DNA of 64,000 bases from Bordetella parapertussis (GCA_945861275.1 CAMATZ010000011.1:57335-121334); one strand, 5' to 3'. Positions 52,612 to 62,656 are shown, counted from the first letter of the stretch. Notes: generated from the sequence alone by a model not told the origin. Program-made: numbers and translations.

Positions 52612-54321
52612 TTAGGCGTTGCTGCGGCGGTTCTGCTCGTAATGGGAGTTGCGCAGCACTTTGCCCGGCAGGGCGCCGGTGTACTTGCCCTCTTCGTACA
52701 GCACCTGGCCGTTGACGACGGTGCCAAAGATGCCTTCCGCCGATTCCTTGATGCGCCAAGCGCCGCCCGGGAAGTCGTGCACGACGGTCTCGTGCCCACA
52801 TTTCACCGTGGCCGGATCGAACATCGTGATGTCGGCGGCCATGCCCGGCCGTAGCAGGCCGCGGTCGTACAGGCCGAAGGTTGAGGCCGAGTCAAAGGTC
52901 AGCCGGCGCACCGCCTGCTCCAGGGTCATGACCTGTTTCTCGCGCACCCATTCGCCGAGCAGCTTGGTGAGGTAGCCGTAGCCGCCATGGAACTGCACGT
53001 GCGCGCCGCCGTCGCCGAGCCCGATCACCGCGTTCGGGTGAGTCAGAATCTTTTTCAGCGCCTCGTCGTCAATGTTGTTCTCGGCCTGCAGGAAGCGGGT
53101 CTCGAGCTTCTCCTCAACGACAAGGTCGAGGAACGCGTCGATCACGCGCTTGCCCTGTTTCTTGGCGATTTCGCCCACGTTCTTGAACTGCATCCACTTG
53201 TTCTTTTCCAGCACCGGCTGGTTGACCCAGATGTAGTTCCACCAGGTCTTCGAGATGCCGACCGCGCTGTCGGGCTTGTTGACGACCGCTTCCTCATGAA
53301 GTTTGGCACGAGTTTCCGGGTCGGCGTAAAGCCGCAGCTTTTCCTGATCCGACATCAGCAGGATCGGGTGCCAGGTCGGCAGGCCGCGGAAGACCTGCGA
53401 GTTCTTCATCGTGAAGTCCTGGGTCACCCGGTTCGGGCTGCACATCGGATAGGCGCGGATGCCCATCGCCGCGGTTTCTTCGGCGCGCGCCATGTGGATC
53501 TTCCACTCATCCGGACGCCGCATCGTCTGCGACAGGCTGTTGTAGACGACCGTGCGGCCGGTCGCTTCCGCGAGGCGCCGCATCATGCCGTCCTTCAGCT
53601 CGACATACTGGCCGCCGCCGGCCTGGATTGTGCCGGTGCCCATCTCGCGCAGCACGTCGGCGAGCGCGAAGATCTCCTTCTCGTCGGCCCATAGCGCCGG
53701 GATCGGCACGCCCTGCGGATCGAAATGACCCTTCTCGCGTGACACGCTAAGGCCGAGCGCGCCGGCCTCCATGCCCTGCCGGACGACATCCTGCATCTGC
53801 TTGATCTGCTCTGCGGTGGCGCCGGCCTTCTGACAATCATCGCGCATCACGTAATGGCGCACTGCGGTGTGGCCGATCAGGTTGCCGACATTGACGCCGA
53901 GCCGCTTGTCGAGATGGTCCATGTATTGCGGGATCGTCTCCCAGTCGAAATCGACGGTCTTCAGCACCGACATCGGGATCGCTTCGACATAGGAGAGAAA
54001 CTCGGCGAGCCGCTCCTCGGTGCCCTTGCGCACCGGCGCGAGGCTCAGCGAGCAATTGCCAAAGATCACGCTGGTTGCGCCGTGCTCGGGTGAAAAGGTG
54101 CACAGCGGGTCCCAGGTGACCTGAGCGTCGTAATGGCAATGATTGTCGATAAAGCCCGGGCTAACGGCGCGGCCGTCGGCGTCGATGGTCTTCTTGGCAG
54201 GGCTCGACAGCTTGCCGATTTCGGCGATCTTTCCGTTCTTGACCCCAACGTCGCCGCGGAATGCCGGCATGCCGGACCCATCCACGATCAACCCGTTCTT
54301 TATCAGCAGATCGTACGCCAT
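52612..54321 (-). CDS. N-acyl-D-amino-acid deacylase-like amidohydrolase, paralogue
   Basis: A 569-residue protein closely similar along its whole length to the one at 26044-27750: same opening [20 protein letters not shown], metal motif [20 protein letters not shown], late motif [18 protein letters not shown] and closing [20 protein letters not shown]. The deacetylase-type amidohydrolase-3 assignment is therefore the same. The C-terminus differs ([12 protein letters not shown]). It is transcribed alone and ends at a strong terminator. It may handle a related substrate; whether by duplication or transfer cannot be told here. Confidence 0.86.
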   Translation of the reverse strand: MAYDLLIKNGLIVDGSGMPAFRGDVGVKNGKIAEIGKLSSPAKKTIDADGRAVSPGFIDNHCHYDAQVTWDPLCTFSPEHGATSVIFGNCSLSLAPVRKGTEERLAEFLSYVEAIPMSVLKTVDFDWETIPQYMDHLDKRLGVNVGNLIGHTAVRHYVMRDDCQKAGATAEQIKQMQDVVRQGMEAGALGLSVSREKGHFDPQGVPIPALWADEKEIFALADVLREMGTGTIQAGGGQYVELKDGMMRRLAEATGRTVVYNSLSQTMRRPDEWKIHMARAEETAAMGIRAYPMCSPNRVTQDFTMKNSQVFRGLPTWHPILLMSDQEKLRLYADPETRAKLHEEAVVNKPDSAVGISKTWWNYIWVNQPVLEKNKWMQFKNVGEIAKKQGKRVIDAFLDLVVEEKLETRFLQAENNIDDEALKKILTHPNAVIGLGDGGAHVQFHGGYGYLTKLLGEWVREKQVMTLEQAVRRLTFDSASTFGLYDRGLLRPGMAADITMFDPATVKCGHETVVHDFPGGAWRIKESAEGIFGTVVNGQVLYEEGKYTGALPGKVLRNSHYEQNRRSNA

Positions 54322-54540
54322 AGCCTTTCCTCCCTATTAGGCCGGCACATGCCGGAATTCCGTAGCTCGCGTCAAAAGTGTAGCACACGGCTGGGGCTTG
54401 CCTACCGGCGCATCGTTTACGGCAGCAACACGGGGTTCGGCGTCAGGATGGTCCATAGCGGAGCCGGCCGGAGTGCCTTTTCCTGGGTAAACCGGAATCC
54501 AACGGGGCCAGGAGAAACGGCTGGTGCAAACGTGATCCAC

Positions 54541-54562
54541 GTGGCATGGGAGGCGCCGTGTG
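54541..54562 (+). repeat. 22-bp direct repeat, left copy
   Basis: GTGGCATGGGAGGCGCCGTG then TG; identical to 58024-58045 in the same orientation. The two copies bound a 3.5-kb segment with the Bug, thiolase-like, DUF35 and cupin genes. The gap 54322-54569 around it holds no gene. Confidence 0.6.
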
Positions 54563-54569
54563 TCTGTCC

Positions 54570-55574
54570 TCATTTCGGTCGAAGACCGGTTTCCCTCGCG
54601 AGCTTGGATAAATTTGCGATCTGACTGCGCACGATCTTTTCGTATTCCTCGGGCGTGCTCGATGCGGGAAAAAAGCCCATGATATGCATCCGCTCCCTCA
54701 CGTCGGGGAGCTCGAGGACGCGCACGATCTCCCGATTGATCTGGTTCACGATAGCGCGCGGTGTGTTCGCGGGCGCGAGCAGCCCGAGCGAGGTTTCCGG
54801 CCGCTTGAATTCGGAAAGCGTCTCCGCCAGCGCCGGCACGTCGGGCAAACTGGGTGAGCGCTGCGGCGTGAAGACTGCGAGCGGCACCAACTTTCCTTCC
54901 TTGATGAACGCCATTACGTTCCCCTGCGCCCCGACGAAATAGTGCGTGCGTCCGGCCAGGGTCTCGACCACCGCCTCCGGCGCGCCCTTGAAGGCGACTT
55001 GCACGACCTTGATGCCGGCGGCGAGCGTGAATCTTGCCCCGCTCAGATGCGATGAGGTCCCGGCTCCACTGGTACTCAAGATGATCTTGCCGGGCTGAGC
55101 CTTGGCGAGCGCGATGAGGTCCTTGATCGACTTGACGCCCAGCGTCGGCGTGGCCGCCAGCACTATGACGCTGTATCCGATCTGCGCTACGCCGGCGAAC
55201 TCCTTGAGCGGGTCTTGAGGCGGGTCCGGCTGCAGCGCGGCGCTCAGTCCAAAATTCATCCACAGCAAGGTGTGGCCGTCCGGCGCAGCTTTCGCGGCAG
55301 TGCCCGACGCAAGCGTGCCGCCCCCCGCCGGCCGATTGTCCACCACGATCGACTGCCCCCAGCTCTCGCTCAGCTTCTGGCCCACTATGCGCGCCAAGGT
55401 GTCGGGCTGCCCGCCAGCCCCGAACCCCACGATGAGCCGGATTGGCTTGCTGGGAAATCCCCGTTCTGAACCGGTGGAAGGATTCTGTTGTGCCTGGACC
55501 AAACCCGCCGTAAGCCCAACGGCACCGCCCGTCGCGACTGCTGCTGCAAGCACTACGCTTCGCAAAGTATTCAT
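54570..55574 (-). CDS. Bug/TctC-type periplasmic solute-binding protein
   Basis: The ATG at 55574 gives 334 residues; the longer frame upstream has no signal peptide. MNTLRSVVLAAAVATGGAVG then LTAGLVQAQ is the signal. The mature N-terminus QNPSTGSERGFPSKPIRLIV contains NPSTGSERG, again a repeat-derived-looking insert. GFGAGGQPDTLARIV is the ligand loop, then ILSTSGAGTSSHLSGARF. It is divergent from the thiolase-like operon, sharing a 180-base promoter region, and may import that operon's substrate. Confidence 0.86.
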   Translation of the reverse strand: MNTLRSVVLAAAVATGGAVGLTAGLVQAQQNPSTGSERGFPSKPIRLIVGFGAGGQPDTLARIVGQKLSESWGQSIVVDNRPAGGGTLASGTAAKAAPDGHTLLWMNFGLSAALQPDPPQDPLKEFAGVAQIGYSVIVLAATPTLGVKSIKDLIALAKAQPGKIILSTSGAGTSSHLSGARFTLAAGIKVVQVAFKGAPEAVVETLAGRTHYFVGAQGNVMAFIKEGKLVPLAVFTPQRSPSLPDVPALAETLSEFKRPETSLGLLAPANTPRAIVNQINREIVRVLELPDVRERMHIMGFFPASSTPEEYEKIVRSQIANLSKLARETGLRPK

Positions 55575-55753
55575 GGCGCCCCTCTTGCCGCACCAATGCG
55601 GATTGGCCGCCATGCTGACACCCTTAGCCCCTGCACGCAATCTGCGCCAGTCTTGCGCACCGTCGCCGCGCAGGAAAAGCTGCTCGTCGCCGTGCCGGTG
55701 GTAATATAGGTGCACGACCGGACGCAACACTACACCATTGCGGGAGGTACGGA

Positions 55754-56941
55754 ATGAGCTTTCGCGGGAAGACGGCTATCGTCGGCATAGGCGAGACGAA
55801 GCACAAGCGTTCCTGGCCCAACCGGTCGGCGCTCGGCCTCGCCGCCGAAGCCGCGGCCGAGGCGATCAACGACGCCGGGCTGCGTCGCGAGGACATCGAT
55901 GGGCTCATCTCGATCTCGACGTCGTTCCTGCCGCAGCGCGTCGCCGAGTACGCCGGCATCCGGCCGCACGGCTTCGCGGCCGGTGTCGGCATGAACGGCG
56001 CCACCCCCGGTGCCGCGATAACGATCGCCGCCGCGCTCCTGGACGAAGGCGTCTGCAACTACATCCTCTTCGTCAACGGCAACGCCCGCGACCCCGAGAA
56101 CCCGGGCTCGTTCATGGGCGCGCCCGGGGAAGCCGGCGGCCACACCCGTCCCGACTTCATCAGCGAGTTCGTCAGCCCCTACGGTCCGGCGATCGCCGCG
56201 AATACGAACTACGCGCTGCTTTACACGCGCCACATGCACCAGTACGGCACCAAGCCGGAGCAGCTGGCGCGGATCAGCGTCAACCAGCGCTTTAACGCCG
56301 GCCCTAACCCGCTCGCCGCCATGCGCGATCCGATCACGGTGGATGACGTGCTCAACTCGCGCTATGTCAACTACCCGCTGCACATCCTCGAGTGCGTGAT
56401 GCCGTGCGCAGGCGGTATCGCCTTCATCATGACGACCGCCGAACGGGCGCGGCTGCTCCGCCGGCCGCCGGTGTACGTCCTCGGCGCGGCGGTGGCGCAG
56501 GGCTTCGACAACAGCTGGCTCACGCCCGACCTCTGTCAGACCCCAACGGCGTTCTCCGCGCCGGCCGCCTACCGCATCGCCGGTTACGGCCCGAAGGACT
56601 TCCAGTTCGCCGAGTTCTACGACTGCTACACGATCCTGCACGCAACGACGCTCGAGGACGCCGGCATCTGCCCCAAAGGCGAGATCGGCGCCTTCTTCGA
56701 GAGCACCGACACCACCTTCAAGGGCAGCTTCCCGATCAACACCGATGGTGGCCAGCTCTCCTGCGGGCAGTTCATCGCCGGGTCGAGTGGCACGCAGCAC
56801 GTCACCGAAGCGGTGCGCCAGATCCGCGGCATGGCCGGCGAGCGTCAGGTCGCGCGACACGACCTGTGCGTCGTCAACGTCAACGGCGGCTCCCCCTCGC
56901 AGGACGCGACGATGGTCCTGGGCAGTGCGAACGCGCTCTGA
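55754..56941 (+). CDS. Thiolase-like (SCP2-type) acyl-CoA lyase/transferase
   Basis: A 395-residue protein with the thiolase fold: KTAIVGIGETKHKRSWPNRS at the start, GLRREDIDGLISIST, and C-terminal DGGQLSCGQFIAGSSGTQHV, VVNVNGGSPSQDATMVLG. Where thiolases carry the first catalytic Cys, this protein reads GVGMNGATPGAAITIA, without Cys. This is the pattern of SCP2-thiolase-like proteins that work with a DUF35 partner as retro-aldolases. The DUF35 gene follows directly. The substrate is probably a CoA thioester; unknown. Confidence 0.85.
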   Translation: MSFRGKTAIVGIGETKHKRSWPNRSALGLAAEAAAEAINDAGLRREDIDGLISISTSFLPQRVAEYAGIRPHGFAAGVGMNGATPGAAITIAAALLDEGVCNYILFVNGNARDPENPGSFMGAPGEAGGHTRPDFISEFVSPYGPAIAANTNYALLYTRHMHQYGTKPEQLARISVNQRFNAGPNPLAAMRDPITVDDVLNSRYVNYPLHILECVMPCAGGIAFIMTTAERARLLRRPPVYVLGAAVAQGFDNSWLTPDLCQTPTAFSAPAAYRIAGYGPKDFQFAEFYDCYTILHATTLEDAGICPKGEIGAFFESTDTTFKGSFPINTDGGQLSCGQFIAGSSGTQHVTEAVRQIRGMAGERQVARHDLCVVNVNGGSPSQDATMVLGSANAL

Positions 56942-56967
56942 GCCGATCCCGACGAGGTAGAAACGCT

Positions 56968-57432
56968 ATGGCAACGAAACCAACCGGCACGCCTTCTTCC
57001 GCAGCCTCGGACGGCGCGCGTCAGCCGCCCCCGAAGCCACTGCCGCGACCCGAGCTCAAATCGCTGACCGCGCCCTACTGGGAAGCGGCGAAGCGCCATG
57101 AGCTGGTCATGCAGCGTTGTAGCGCCTGCGCCGGTTGGATCTTCTACCCGCGCGAGCAGTGCCCGGTCTGCTTCTCGCAGAAGCTGGAATGGGCGCCCGT
57201 GAGCGGTCGCGGCCGGGTCTACACCTTCACCATCGTCTATCAGCCGGCGCACCCTGGTTTCCAGGCCGAGGCGCCCTACGCCTACGCGATCGTCCAGCTC
57301 GACGAGGGCGTGCGCGTCCCAACGAACATCGTCGAGTGCGCGCCGGAAGACGTCCGGGTGGACATGCCCGTCGTCGCCGTCTTCGACGACGTTTCTGTGG
57401 AGTGGACGCTGGTGAAGTTCAAGCCGGCCTAA
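56968..57432 (+). CDS. Zn-ribbon OB-fold (DUF35) protein, partner of the thiolase-like gene
   Basis: A 154-residue protein starting at the ATG at 56968. A Pro-rich disordered N-terminus is followed by the rubredoxin-like zinc ribbon QRCSACAGWIFYPREQCPVC (two CxxC pairs near residues 50-67), and an OB-fold: GRGRVYTFTIVYQPAHPGFQ and YAYAIVQLDEGVRVPTNIVE. DUF35 proteins form complexes with thiolase-like subunits and shape the acyl-CoA site. It lies 26 bases after the thiolase-like gene, so an operon is clear. Confidence 0.88.
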   Translation: MATKPTGTPSSAASDGARQPPPKPLPRPELKSLTAPYWEAAKRHELVMQRCSACAGWIFYPREQCPVCFSQKLEWAPVSGRGRVYTFTIVYQPAHPGFQAEAPYAYAIVQLDEGVRVPTNIVECAPEDVRVDMPVVAVFDDVSVEWTLVKFKPA

Positions 57433-57449
57433 CTGGAGGAGTATCTACG

Positions 57450-57962
57450 ATGGCATTCAGCGTACGCCGTATCGTCACCGGGCACGATCCCAGTGGCAAG
57501 GCGATTGTCGCCACTGACGAACAGCTGCCCGGGGCCGTATCGCCGAGCCGTCCCGGCATCTCGCGTTGCGAGATCTGGTCAGCCGACAAGATGCCGGTCG
57601 ACAATTCCGAAGGCGCCGCCGCCGAGGCGCAGCGCAAGGGTTTTGTCGTGCGCCACAATTATGTCGGCTCGGGGCAGGGCAATGTGTGCCGCATCGTCGA
57701 GTTCTCGCCGGGCGGCACCCCGTTCATGCACCGCACCGAGACGCTGGACTACGCGATCCTGCTGAAGGGCGAATGCGATCTCGAGCTCGACGACGGCAAG
57801 CGGGTGCGCATGAAACCAGGTGACATCTGCGTGCAGCGCGGCACAGTGCACGCTTGGGCGCCGGTCGGCCCGGAGCCGGCCGTGTTTGCCTTCGTGCTGA
57901 TCGACGCCGAACCGGTCGAAATGGGCGGCAAGAAGCTGACGACCCATTACCCGACGCGGTAG
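57450..57962 (+). CDS. Cupin-domain protein
   Basis: A 170-residue protein starting at the ATG at 57450, 17 bases after the DUF35 stop with GGAGGAG in front. The cupin barrel is clear: PGGTPFMHRTETLDYAILLK and ECDLELDDGKRVRMKPGDIC, then QRGTVHAWAP. The His and Glu of cupin motif 1 (H-R-T-E) and the His of motif 2 are present, so metal binding is likely. It may be a small dioxygenase or binding protein. It is the third gene of the thiolase-like operon. Confidence 0.85.
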   Translation: MAFSVRRIVTGHDPSGKAIVATDEQLPGAVSPSRPGISRCEIWSADKMPVDNSEGAAAEAQRKGFVVRHNYVGSGQGNVCRIVEFSPGGTPFMHRTETLDYAILLKGECDLELDDGKRVRMKPGDICVQRGTVHAWAPVGPEPAVFAFVLIDAEPVEMGGKKLTTHYPTR

Positions 57963-57983
57963 GCCCAGCGACCGAAGTTCGTT

Positions 57984-58006
57984 CTCTCCCCGCCATCGGG
58001 GGAGAG
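57984..58006 (+). terminator. Possible hairpin terminator after the cupin gene
   Basis: CTCTCCCC-GCCATCG-GGGGAGAG forms an 8-bp stem 21 bases past the stop. No T-run follows, so it may only slow transcription. Confidence 0.4.
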
Positions 58007-58023
58007 AGTTGCCGGACTTCTCC

Positions 58024-58045
58024 GTGGCATGGGAGGCGCCGTGTG
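58024..58045 (+). repeat. 22-bp direct repeat, right copy
   Basis: Identical to 54541-54562 and in the same orientation. It lies between the cupin gene and the yghU-type gene. Confidence 0.6.
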
Positions 58046-58144
58046 CTATCTACCTTTTCAACGCACGCGCCGCGAAAAGTTTACACTGCCCCTACTTATC
58101 TTATCCATTCGGCCAACCCATCGAGCGACACGCGAGAGCCCAAC

Positions 58145-59032
58145 ATGACCGACACACCTCAATACACGCCGCCGGAAGTCTGGGTCTGGGAGAAGGGCGA
58201 CAGTCCCAATTGGCGCTATAGCAACACCAATCGTCCTATCGCGGGCGCGACGCATGAGAAAGAGTTGCCGCGCGGAAAGCATCCGCTTCAGCTCTATTCG
58301 TTAGGGACGCCCAATGGCGTCAAGGTCACGATCATGCTGGAGGAGTTGCTGGCCGCGGGTCATAGCGGGGCGGAATACGACGCCTGGCTGATCCGGATCG
58401 GCCAGGGCGACCAGTTTGGCAGCGGATTTGTCGCGGTAAACCCGAATTCCAAAATCCCGGCGCTCATGGACTATAGCGAGCCGCCGCCGCGACGCGTATT
58501 CGAATCCGGCGCGATCCTGCTCTATCTGGCGGACAAATTCGGCGCCTTCCTGCCAAAGGATCGCGGCAAGCGCACCGAAGCGCTGAACTGGCTGTTTTGG
58601 CAGATGGGCTCAACGCCCTATGTCGGCGGCGGTTTCGGGCATTTCTATGCCTATGCTCCGGTGAAGATCAAATACGCCATCGACCGTTTTGCAATGGAGG
58701 TGAAACGCCTGCTCGACGTGCTCGACCGGCAGCTTGCAGACAATCAATTCATCGCCGGCGACGAATACACGATCGCCGATATGGCGATCTGGCCGTGGTA
58801 CGGCAACGGCATGTTGAACGGCGCCTCCTACAACGACCCGCGCAAGTTTCTGCAGACGCACGACTATAAAAACCTGGCGCGCTGGACGAAAGAAATCGGC
58901 GAGCGCTTGGCCGTCAAGCGCGGGCGCATGGTCAACCGCACCAGCGGGAAGCCTGAAGAACAATTGCACGAGCGCCATGACGCCGGCGATTTCGCGACCA
59001 GGACGCAGGACAAGATCGGCGCACGCGGGTAA
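58145..59032 (+). CDS. yghU: Glutathione S-transferase, YghU type
   Basis: A 295-residue protein matching E. coli YghU closely: [20 protein letters not shown] start, [54 protein letters not shown] and [20 protein letters not shown], ending [16 protein letters not shown]. The Asn-Ser-Lys-Ile-Pro segment has the cis-Pro and the glutathione site of the thioredoxin-like domain. YghU binds two glutathione molecules and has disulfide reductase activity. It lies at the start of a run of three plus-strand enzyme genes. Confidence 0.9.
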   Translation: MTDTPQYTPPEVWVWEKGDSPNWRYSNTNRPIAGATHEKELPRGKHPLQLYSLGTPNGVKVTIMLEELLAAGHSGAEYDAWLIRIGQGDQFGSGFVAVNPNSKIPALMDYSEPPPRRVFESGAILLYLADKFGAFLPKDRGKRTEALNWLFWQMGSTPYVGGGFGHFYAYAPVKIKYAIDRFAMEVKRLLDVLDRQLADNQFIAGDEYTIADMAIWPWYGNGMLNGASYNDPRKFLQTHDYKNLARWTKEIGERLAVKRGRMVNRTSGKPEEQLHERHDAGDFATRTQDKIGARG

Positions 59033-59100
59033 CCACGTCGCCACGTCGTCATCCCTCATCAATCGCACCTCGGGGACATTCACCATTGGGAGATAACGCC

Positions 59101-59859
59101 ATGCAGGCAACGGGGAAGATCGCGGTCATCACGGGGGCCGGCAGCGGCATCGGGCGGGCATCGGCACTGGCGCTGTACGCCGACGGGTTTTCTGTCGTGC
59201 TGGCCGGCCGTCGACAAAACATGCTGGAGGAGACAGCAGCGGCAGCGCAGGCCTCACCACCACGCATGCTGGTGGTGCCGACCGATGTGTCCGACCCGGC
59301 GTCGATCGCCGCGCTGTTCGAGACCGTACAGGCGACCTATGGCCGCATCGATCTACTGTTCAACAACGCGGGAACCAGCACGCGCAACATCCCGATCGAC
59401 GACCTGACCTATGAGCAATGGTCGAATGTCGTTGCGGTCAACCTGACCGGCTCCTTCCTGTGCGCACAGCACGCCTTTCGCATGATGAAGAACCAGACGC
59501 CGCGCGGCGGGCGGATCATCAACAATGGCTCGGTGTCGGCGCATGTGCCGCGACGGAACTCCACACCGTATTCGACGACCAAGCACGCGTTGACCGGGCT
59601 GACACGCTCGCTGTCGCTGGACGGGCGGGAATTCGACATTGCGTGCGGCCAGATCGATATCGGCAATGCAGCAACGACGCGCACCGAAGACATGGCGCGC
59701 GGTCGCTTACAGGCGAGCAACCGGGTCGAGGCGGAGGCGCGCATCGACGTCAACGACGTGGCGCGCGGCGTTGCCTATATGGCCAGTCTGTCGCTGGAGG
59801 CGAACGTGCAGTTCATGACCGTCATGGCAACGAAAATGCCCTATATCGGTCGTGGCTGA
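59101..59859 (+). CDS. Short-chain dehydrogenase/reductase
   Basis: A 252-residue classical SDR starting at the ATG at 59101. [20 protein letters not shown] (residues 6-25) is the NAD(P) loop, [13 protein letters not shown] the NNAG motif, [20 protein letters not shown] with the following T-K gives the catalytic Ser, Tyr and Lys (YSTTK). The residue after the second strand (LAGRR) suggests NADP. Substrate unknown. It lies 68 bases after the yghU-type gene. Confidence 0.88.
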   Translation: MQATGKIAVITGAGSGIGRASALALYADGFSVVLAGRRQNMLEETAAAAQASPPRMLVVPTDVSDPASIAALFETVQATYGRIDLLFNNAGTSTRNIPIDDLTYEQWSNVVAVNLTGSFLCAQHAFRMMKNQTPRGGRIINNGSVSAHVPRRNSTPYSTTKHALTGLTRSLSLDGREFDIACGQIDIGNAATTRTEDMARGRLQASNRVEAEARIDVNDVARGVAYMASLSLEANVQFMTVMATKMPYIGRG

Positions 59860-59935
59860 CGCGTCTCAGCACTGCATGAGTTCCATGACATCTTCCCCCA
59901 TTCATCGGAACATTTCACTTACGGAGTGACCAACC

Positions 59936-60811
59936 ATGGCTCGCAAACGTGTCCTGATCACCGGCGCAGCCGGCTACCTCTCGCGCCAGCTCCTGCCCGT
60001 GTTCCGCGAGCGCTATGACCTTGTGCTGCTGGATCGACGCAAACCGCAAGATATCGACGACATCATCGAGGTCGATCTCGTCAATCCCGACATCGACACC
60101 TATCGCGAGCACTTCAAAGGAGTCGATGCGATCGTTCACAACACGCGCAGCACTCGCCCGGGCGTGAATACCGGCGCACCGCGGCAGTGGCTCAAGGACA
60201 GACCGCCGGGCGATCTGGAGGGGTACTACGTCGAGCGCGATTCGCTCGACATGGCCTATCACGTGTTTCGCCTCGCCCAGGAAGAGGGCGTCACTCGCGT
60301 CGTAACGGCGAGCTCGAACCACGCCACCGACTGGTACGAAACCAAACTGCACGACGGCCGCATGGATTCCTGCGATCACACGACCTATCCGCTTTCGGAC
60401 AACTTCTACGGCTGGGCGAAGATCGGCTATGAGAATCTCGGCTTTATTTTCGCCACCGGTCGTTTCGGTAGGCCGGTCGAAAACATACACATCCGCATCG
60501 TCGTGCCGCGCCCGGTCGATGGCGCGAAACTTGCGAAGGACCAGACCACCTACAAGCGTGATCTGGCGGGCTACATCAGCGAGCGCGATCTGCAGCAGCT
60601 CTACATGAAATCCATCGAGACGCCTGACATCCGTAACGCCGACGGCGTGCCATGGCACTGCTTCTACGGCGTGTCCGACAATACGCGCTCATGCTGGAGC
60701 ATCGCCAACGCCCGGCAAGTCGTCGGTTATGCGCCGCAGGACGACTCCGAGCGCGTGTTCGCCGACGACATTGCCCGCTTTGTGACCAGCAACGGGCGCA
60801 CCGCGGCTTGA
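59936..60811 (+). CDS. NAD-dependent epimerase/dehydratase family protein
   Basis: A 291-residue extended SDR. RVLITGAAGYLSRQLLPVFR (residues 5-24) is a variant of the G-x-x-G-x-x-G loop. VTASSNHATDWYE supplies the Ser, and SDNFYGWAKIGYENLGFIFA the Y-x-x-x-K pair. VENIHIRIVVPRP and the C-terminal VGYAPQDDSERVFADDIARF close the fold. It resembles uronate dehydrogenase-like or other sugar-acid enzymes only in outline. Third of the plus-strand set; the substrate is open. Confidence 0.84.
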   Translation: MARKRVLITGAAGYLSRQLLPVFRERYDLVLLDRRKPQDIDDIIEVDLVNPDIDTYREHFKGVDAIVHNTRSTRPGVNTGAPRQWLKDRPPGDLEGYYVERDSLDMAYHVFRLAQEEGVTRVVTASSNHATDWYETKLHDGRMDSCDHTTYPLSDNFYGWAKIGYENLGFIFATGRFGRPVENIHIRIVVPRPVDGAKLAKDQTTYKRDLAGYISERDLQQLYMKSIETPDIRNADGVPWHCFYGVSDNTRSCWSIANARQVVGYAPQDDSERVFADDIARFVTSNGRTAA

Positions 60812-60852
60812 ACGCTGCAAGGCACCCCGGAAGGCCTGGACGCCCGCGTTGT

Positions 60853-60881
60853 CGTCCCGGCGAAAGCGAAAGCCGGGACCC
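60853..60881. repeat. Palindromic unit related to the MITE-like family
   Basis: CGTCCCGGCGAAAGCGAAAG then CCGGGACCC. It is similar to the 28-bp arm seen at 6818, 8433 and 12418, with an extra GCGAAA. It lies in the 252-base gap before the methyltransferase gene. The rest of the gap is AT-rich with a -10-like TATACT at 61014-61019. Confidence 0.6.
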
Positions 60882-61063
60882 ACTGTGAACTGCCGGGTCC
60901 GTCTACTTGTCGGCCAAAGTCGCCTTTGGTGATCTGTCAGGCATGGTCAGCTTCGTGCCAGTTGCAGACACTCAAACTGCTCTGCTTGCGAGCTGACTAT
61001 TTGGTATTTGGCTTATACTTTAGAGAATAGTTATTACTTATTGTTCGGCCAAGGCTTATTGGA

Positions 61064-62635
61064 ATGGAAAAGTTCACATTTATCGACCTTTTTTGTGGTT
61101 GCGGCGGTTTCAGTCTCGGCCTGCAGAACGCTGGATTATCAGGACATGCCGCCATCGACTTCAACAAAGAATCCGTGGAAGTCTTCCGGAAGAACCTGTC
61201 ACAAATACCGCATATCTTGGAGGCAGACCTCACGAAATTAACGCCACAGCAGCTTGCCGTAAGTATAGGCGCAGACACGGTGGACGTGATCGTGGGCGGG
61301 CCGCCTTGCCAAGGGTTCAGCACGGTGCGTCAAGTGGACGGGGCCAACCATGGCAGCCGCATCGTTGAGGACAAGCGCCGCCATCTTTACCAAGAGTTTC
61401 TAAAGTATGTCGCGTTTTTCAAGCCGAAGGTTTTCGTGATGGAGAATGTGCTGGGAATACGCTCGGCGTCCGGCGGCGAATACTTTACCCGCGTCCAGAA
61501 GGAAGCCCGCGCCATCGGCTATCGTGTCCATGCGCAGGTCGAAGACTGTGTTGAGCTCGGCCTACCGCAAAAGCGGCGGCGTCAGCTTTTCGTTGGAACC
61601 AGAAGGGACCTGCCGGACTACTTCCGTCCTGAAATCAAACCCGCCCCCCGCGCTTGTGAGCATCCCACGCTGTGGCAGGCTATTGGCGACCTTCCACCTG
61701 TTCAAGCTGGTGAAGGAAGGGAAGTGTGTTACTACGATATGGAGCGGAGAAAAAAACGTACTCCCCAGCCCGAGCGTAGCTATCTCTACGATGTGCTGGA
61801 AGTTGACAAGGCAGACAAACTCACGGCCCACCGCGCCAGACCGCACAGCGCGCGCGACCTTCGAGACTTTGCCCGCTTGAAGGAAGGCGAAAACTCCAAA
61901 GAGGCGATGGAACGCGGCGTCGAGTTTGAGTTTCCCTACGACAAGGAAAATTTCAAGGATCGCTACACGCGACAGCACCGCAACGAACCCTGCTCCACCA
62001 TCGTTGCTCATTTGAGCAAGGATGGCCTGATGTTCATTCATCCGACGCAGAACCGCTCTCTTACACCCCGTGAAGCAGCCCGTGTCCAGAGCTTTCCGGA
62101 CTGGTTCGAGTTTCCCGTAGCCCGCACGCACCAGTTCCGCGTTATTGGCAATGCGGTTCCGCCACTGGTCGGTGAAGCCATTGGTCTTGCTGTCAAGTCT
62201 TACTTGGAGGTCTCTATAAGAAGCAAAAAGCTACTAAAAGCCTCTGTAGATATTTCACTTCCCAAGAACGACGAGCAAGCGCTTGAATGGCTGTTGTCGC
62301 TCGTCCATGCCGCCGATACTAAGGCACTCAAAAAGGTAGATACAAGTGAGTTCAAGCGAGGCTGGTTTTCCATCGGCTTCCTCTATCCGGGGCTGCACCC
62401 GGACGGTGCGCTTGACCACGGCAAACAAATCTCCAGCGAAGTTATCAAGCATGCCGAAGTGAGAAAGATGGATCCTCGCTTGATCGCCCCTTTCTATGTG
62501 GAAAGCGGCTGGCCGGTCGCCCTGACACCCGTGGCTAGGGAGGCATGGCGTAGGTATGACGCCAAGGAGTTGAAGGACCACGAGTTTTATTGCGGCGATG
62601 CGGTCATGGCAGGATTGATGCACCGAAACCTCTGA
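61064..62635 (+). CDS. DNA (cytosine-5-)-methyltransferase
   Basis: A 523-residue C5 methyltransferase. The motifs appear in order: I FIDLFCGCGGFSLGLQNAG, IV VIVGGPPCQGFSTVRQ with the catalytic Cys, VI VFVMENVLGI, VIII LGLPQKRRRQLFVGTR, IX LTPREAARVQSFPDWF and X RVIGNAVPPLVGEA. The variable region between VIII and IX is fairly short, and about 150 residues follow motif X, probably a fused accessory domain. It is followed by a GHKL ATPase gene after 21 bases, so it belongs to a modification-dependent defence locus rather than acting alone. Its base composition is less GC-rich than its neighbours, suggesting transfer. Confidence 0.93.
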   Translation: MEKFTFIDLFCGCGGFSLGLQNAGLSGHAAIDFNKESVEVFRKNLSQIPHILEADLTKLTPQQLAVSIGADTVDVIVGGPPCQGFSTVRQVDGANHGSRIVEDKRRHLYQEFLKYVAFFKPKVFVMENVLGIRSASGGEYFTRVQKEARAIGYRVHAQVEDCVELGLPQKRRRQLFVGTRRDLPDYFRPEIKPAPRACEHPTLWQAIGDLPPVQAGEGREVCYYDMERRKKRTPQPERSYLYDVLEVDKADKLTAHRARPHSARDLRDFARLKEGENSKEAMERGVEFEFPYDKENFKDRYTRQHRNEPCSTIVAHLSKDGLMFIHPTQNRSLTPREAARVQSFPDWFEFPVARTHQFRVIGNAVPPLVGEAIGLAVKSYLEVSIRSKKLLKASVDISLPKNDEQALEWLLSLVHAADTKALKKVDTSEFKRGWFSIGFLYPGLHPDGALDHGKQISSEVIKHAEVRKMDPRLIAPFYVESGWPVALTPVAREAWRRYDAKELKDHEFYCGDAVMAGLMHRNL

Positions 62636-62656
62636 TTTCCAGCACGGGAGAACGAA

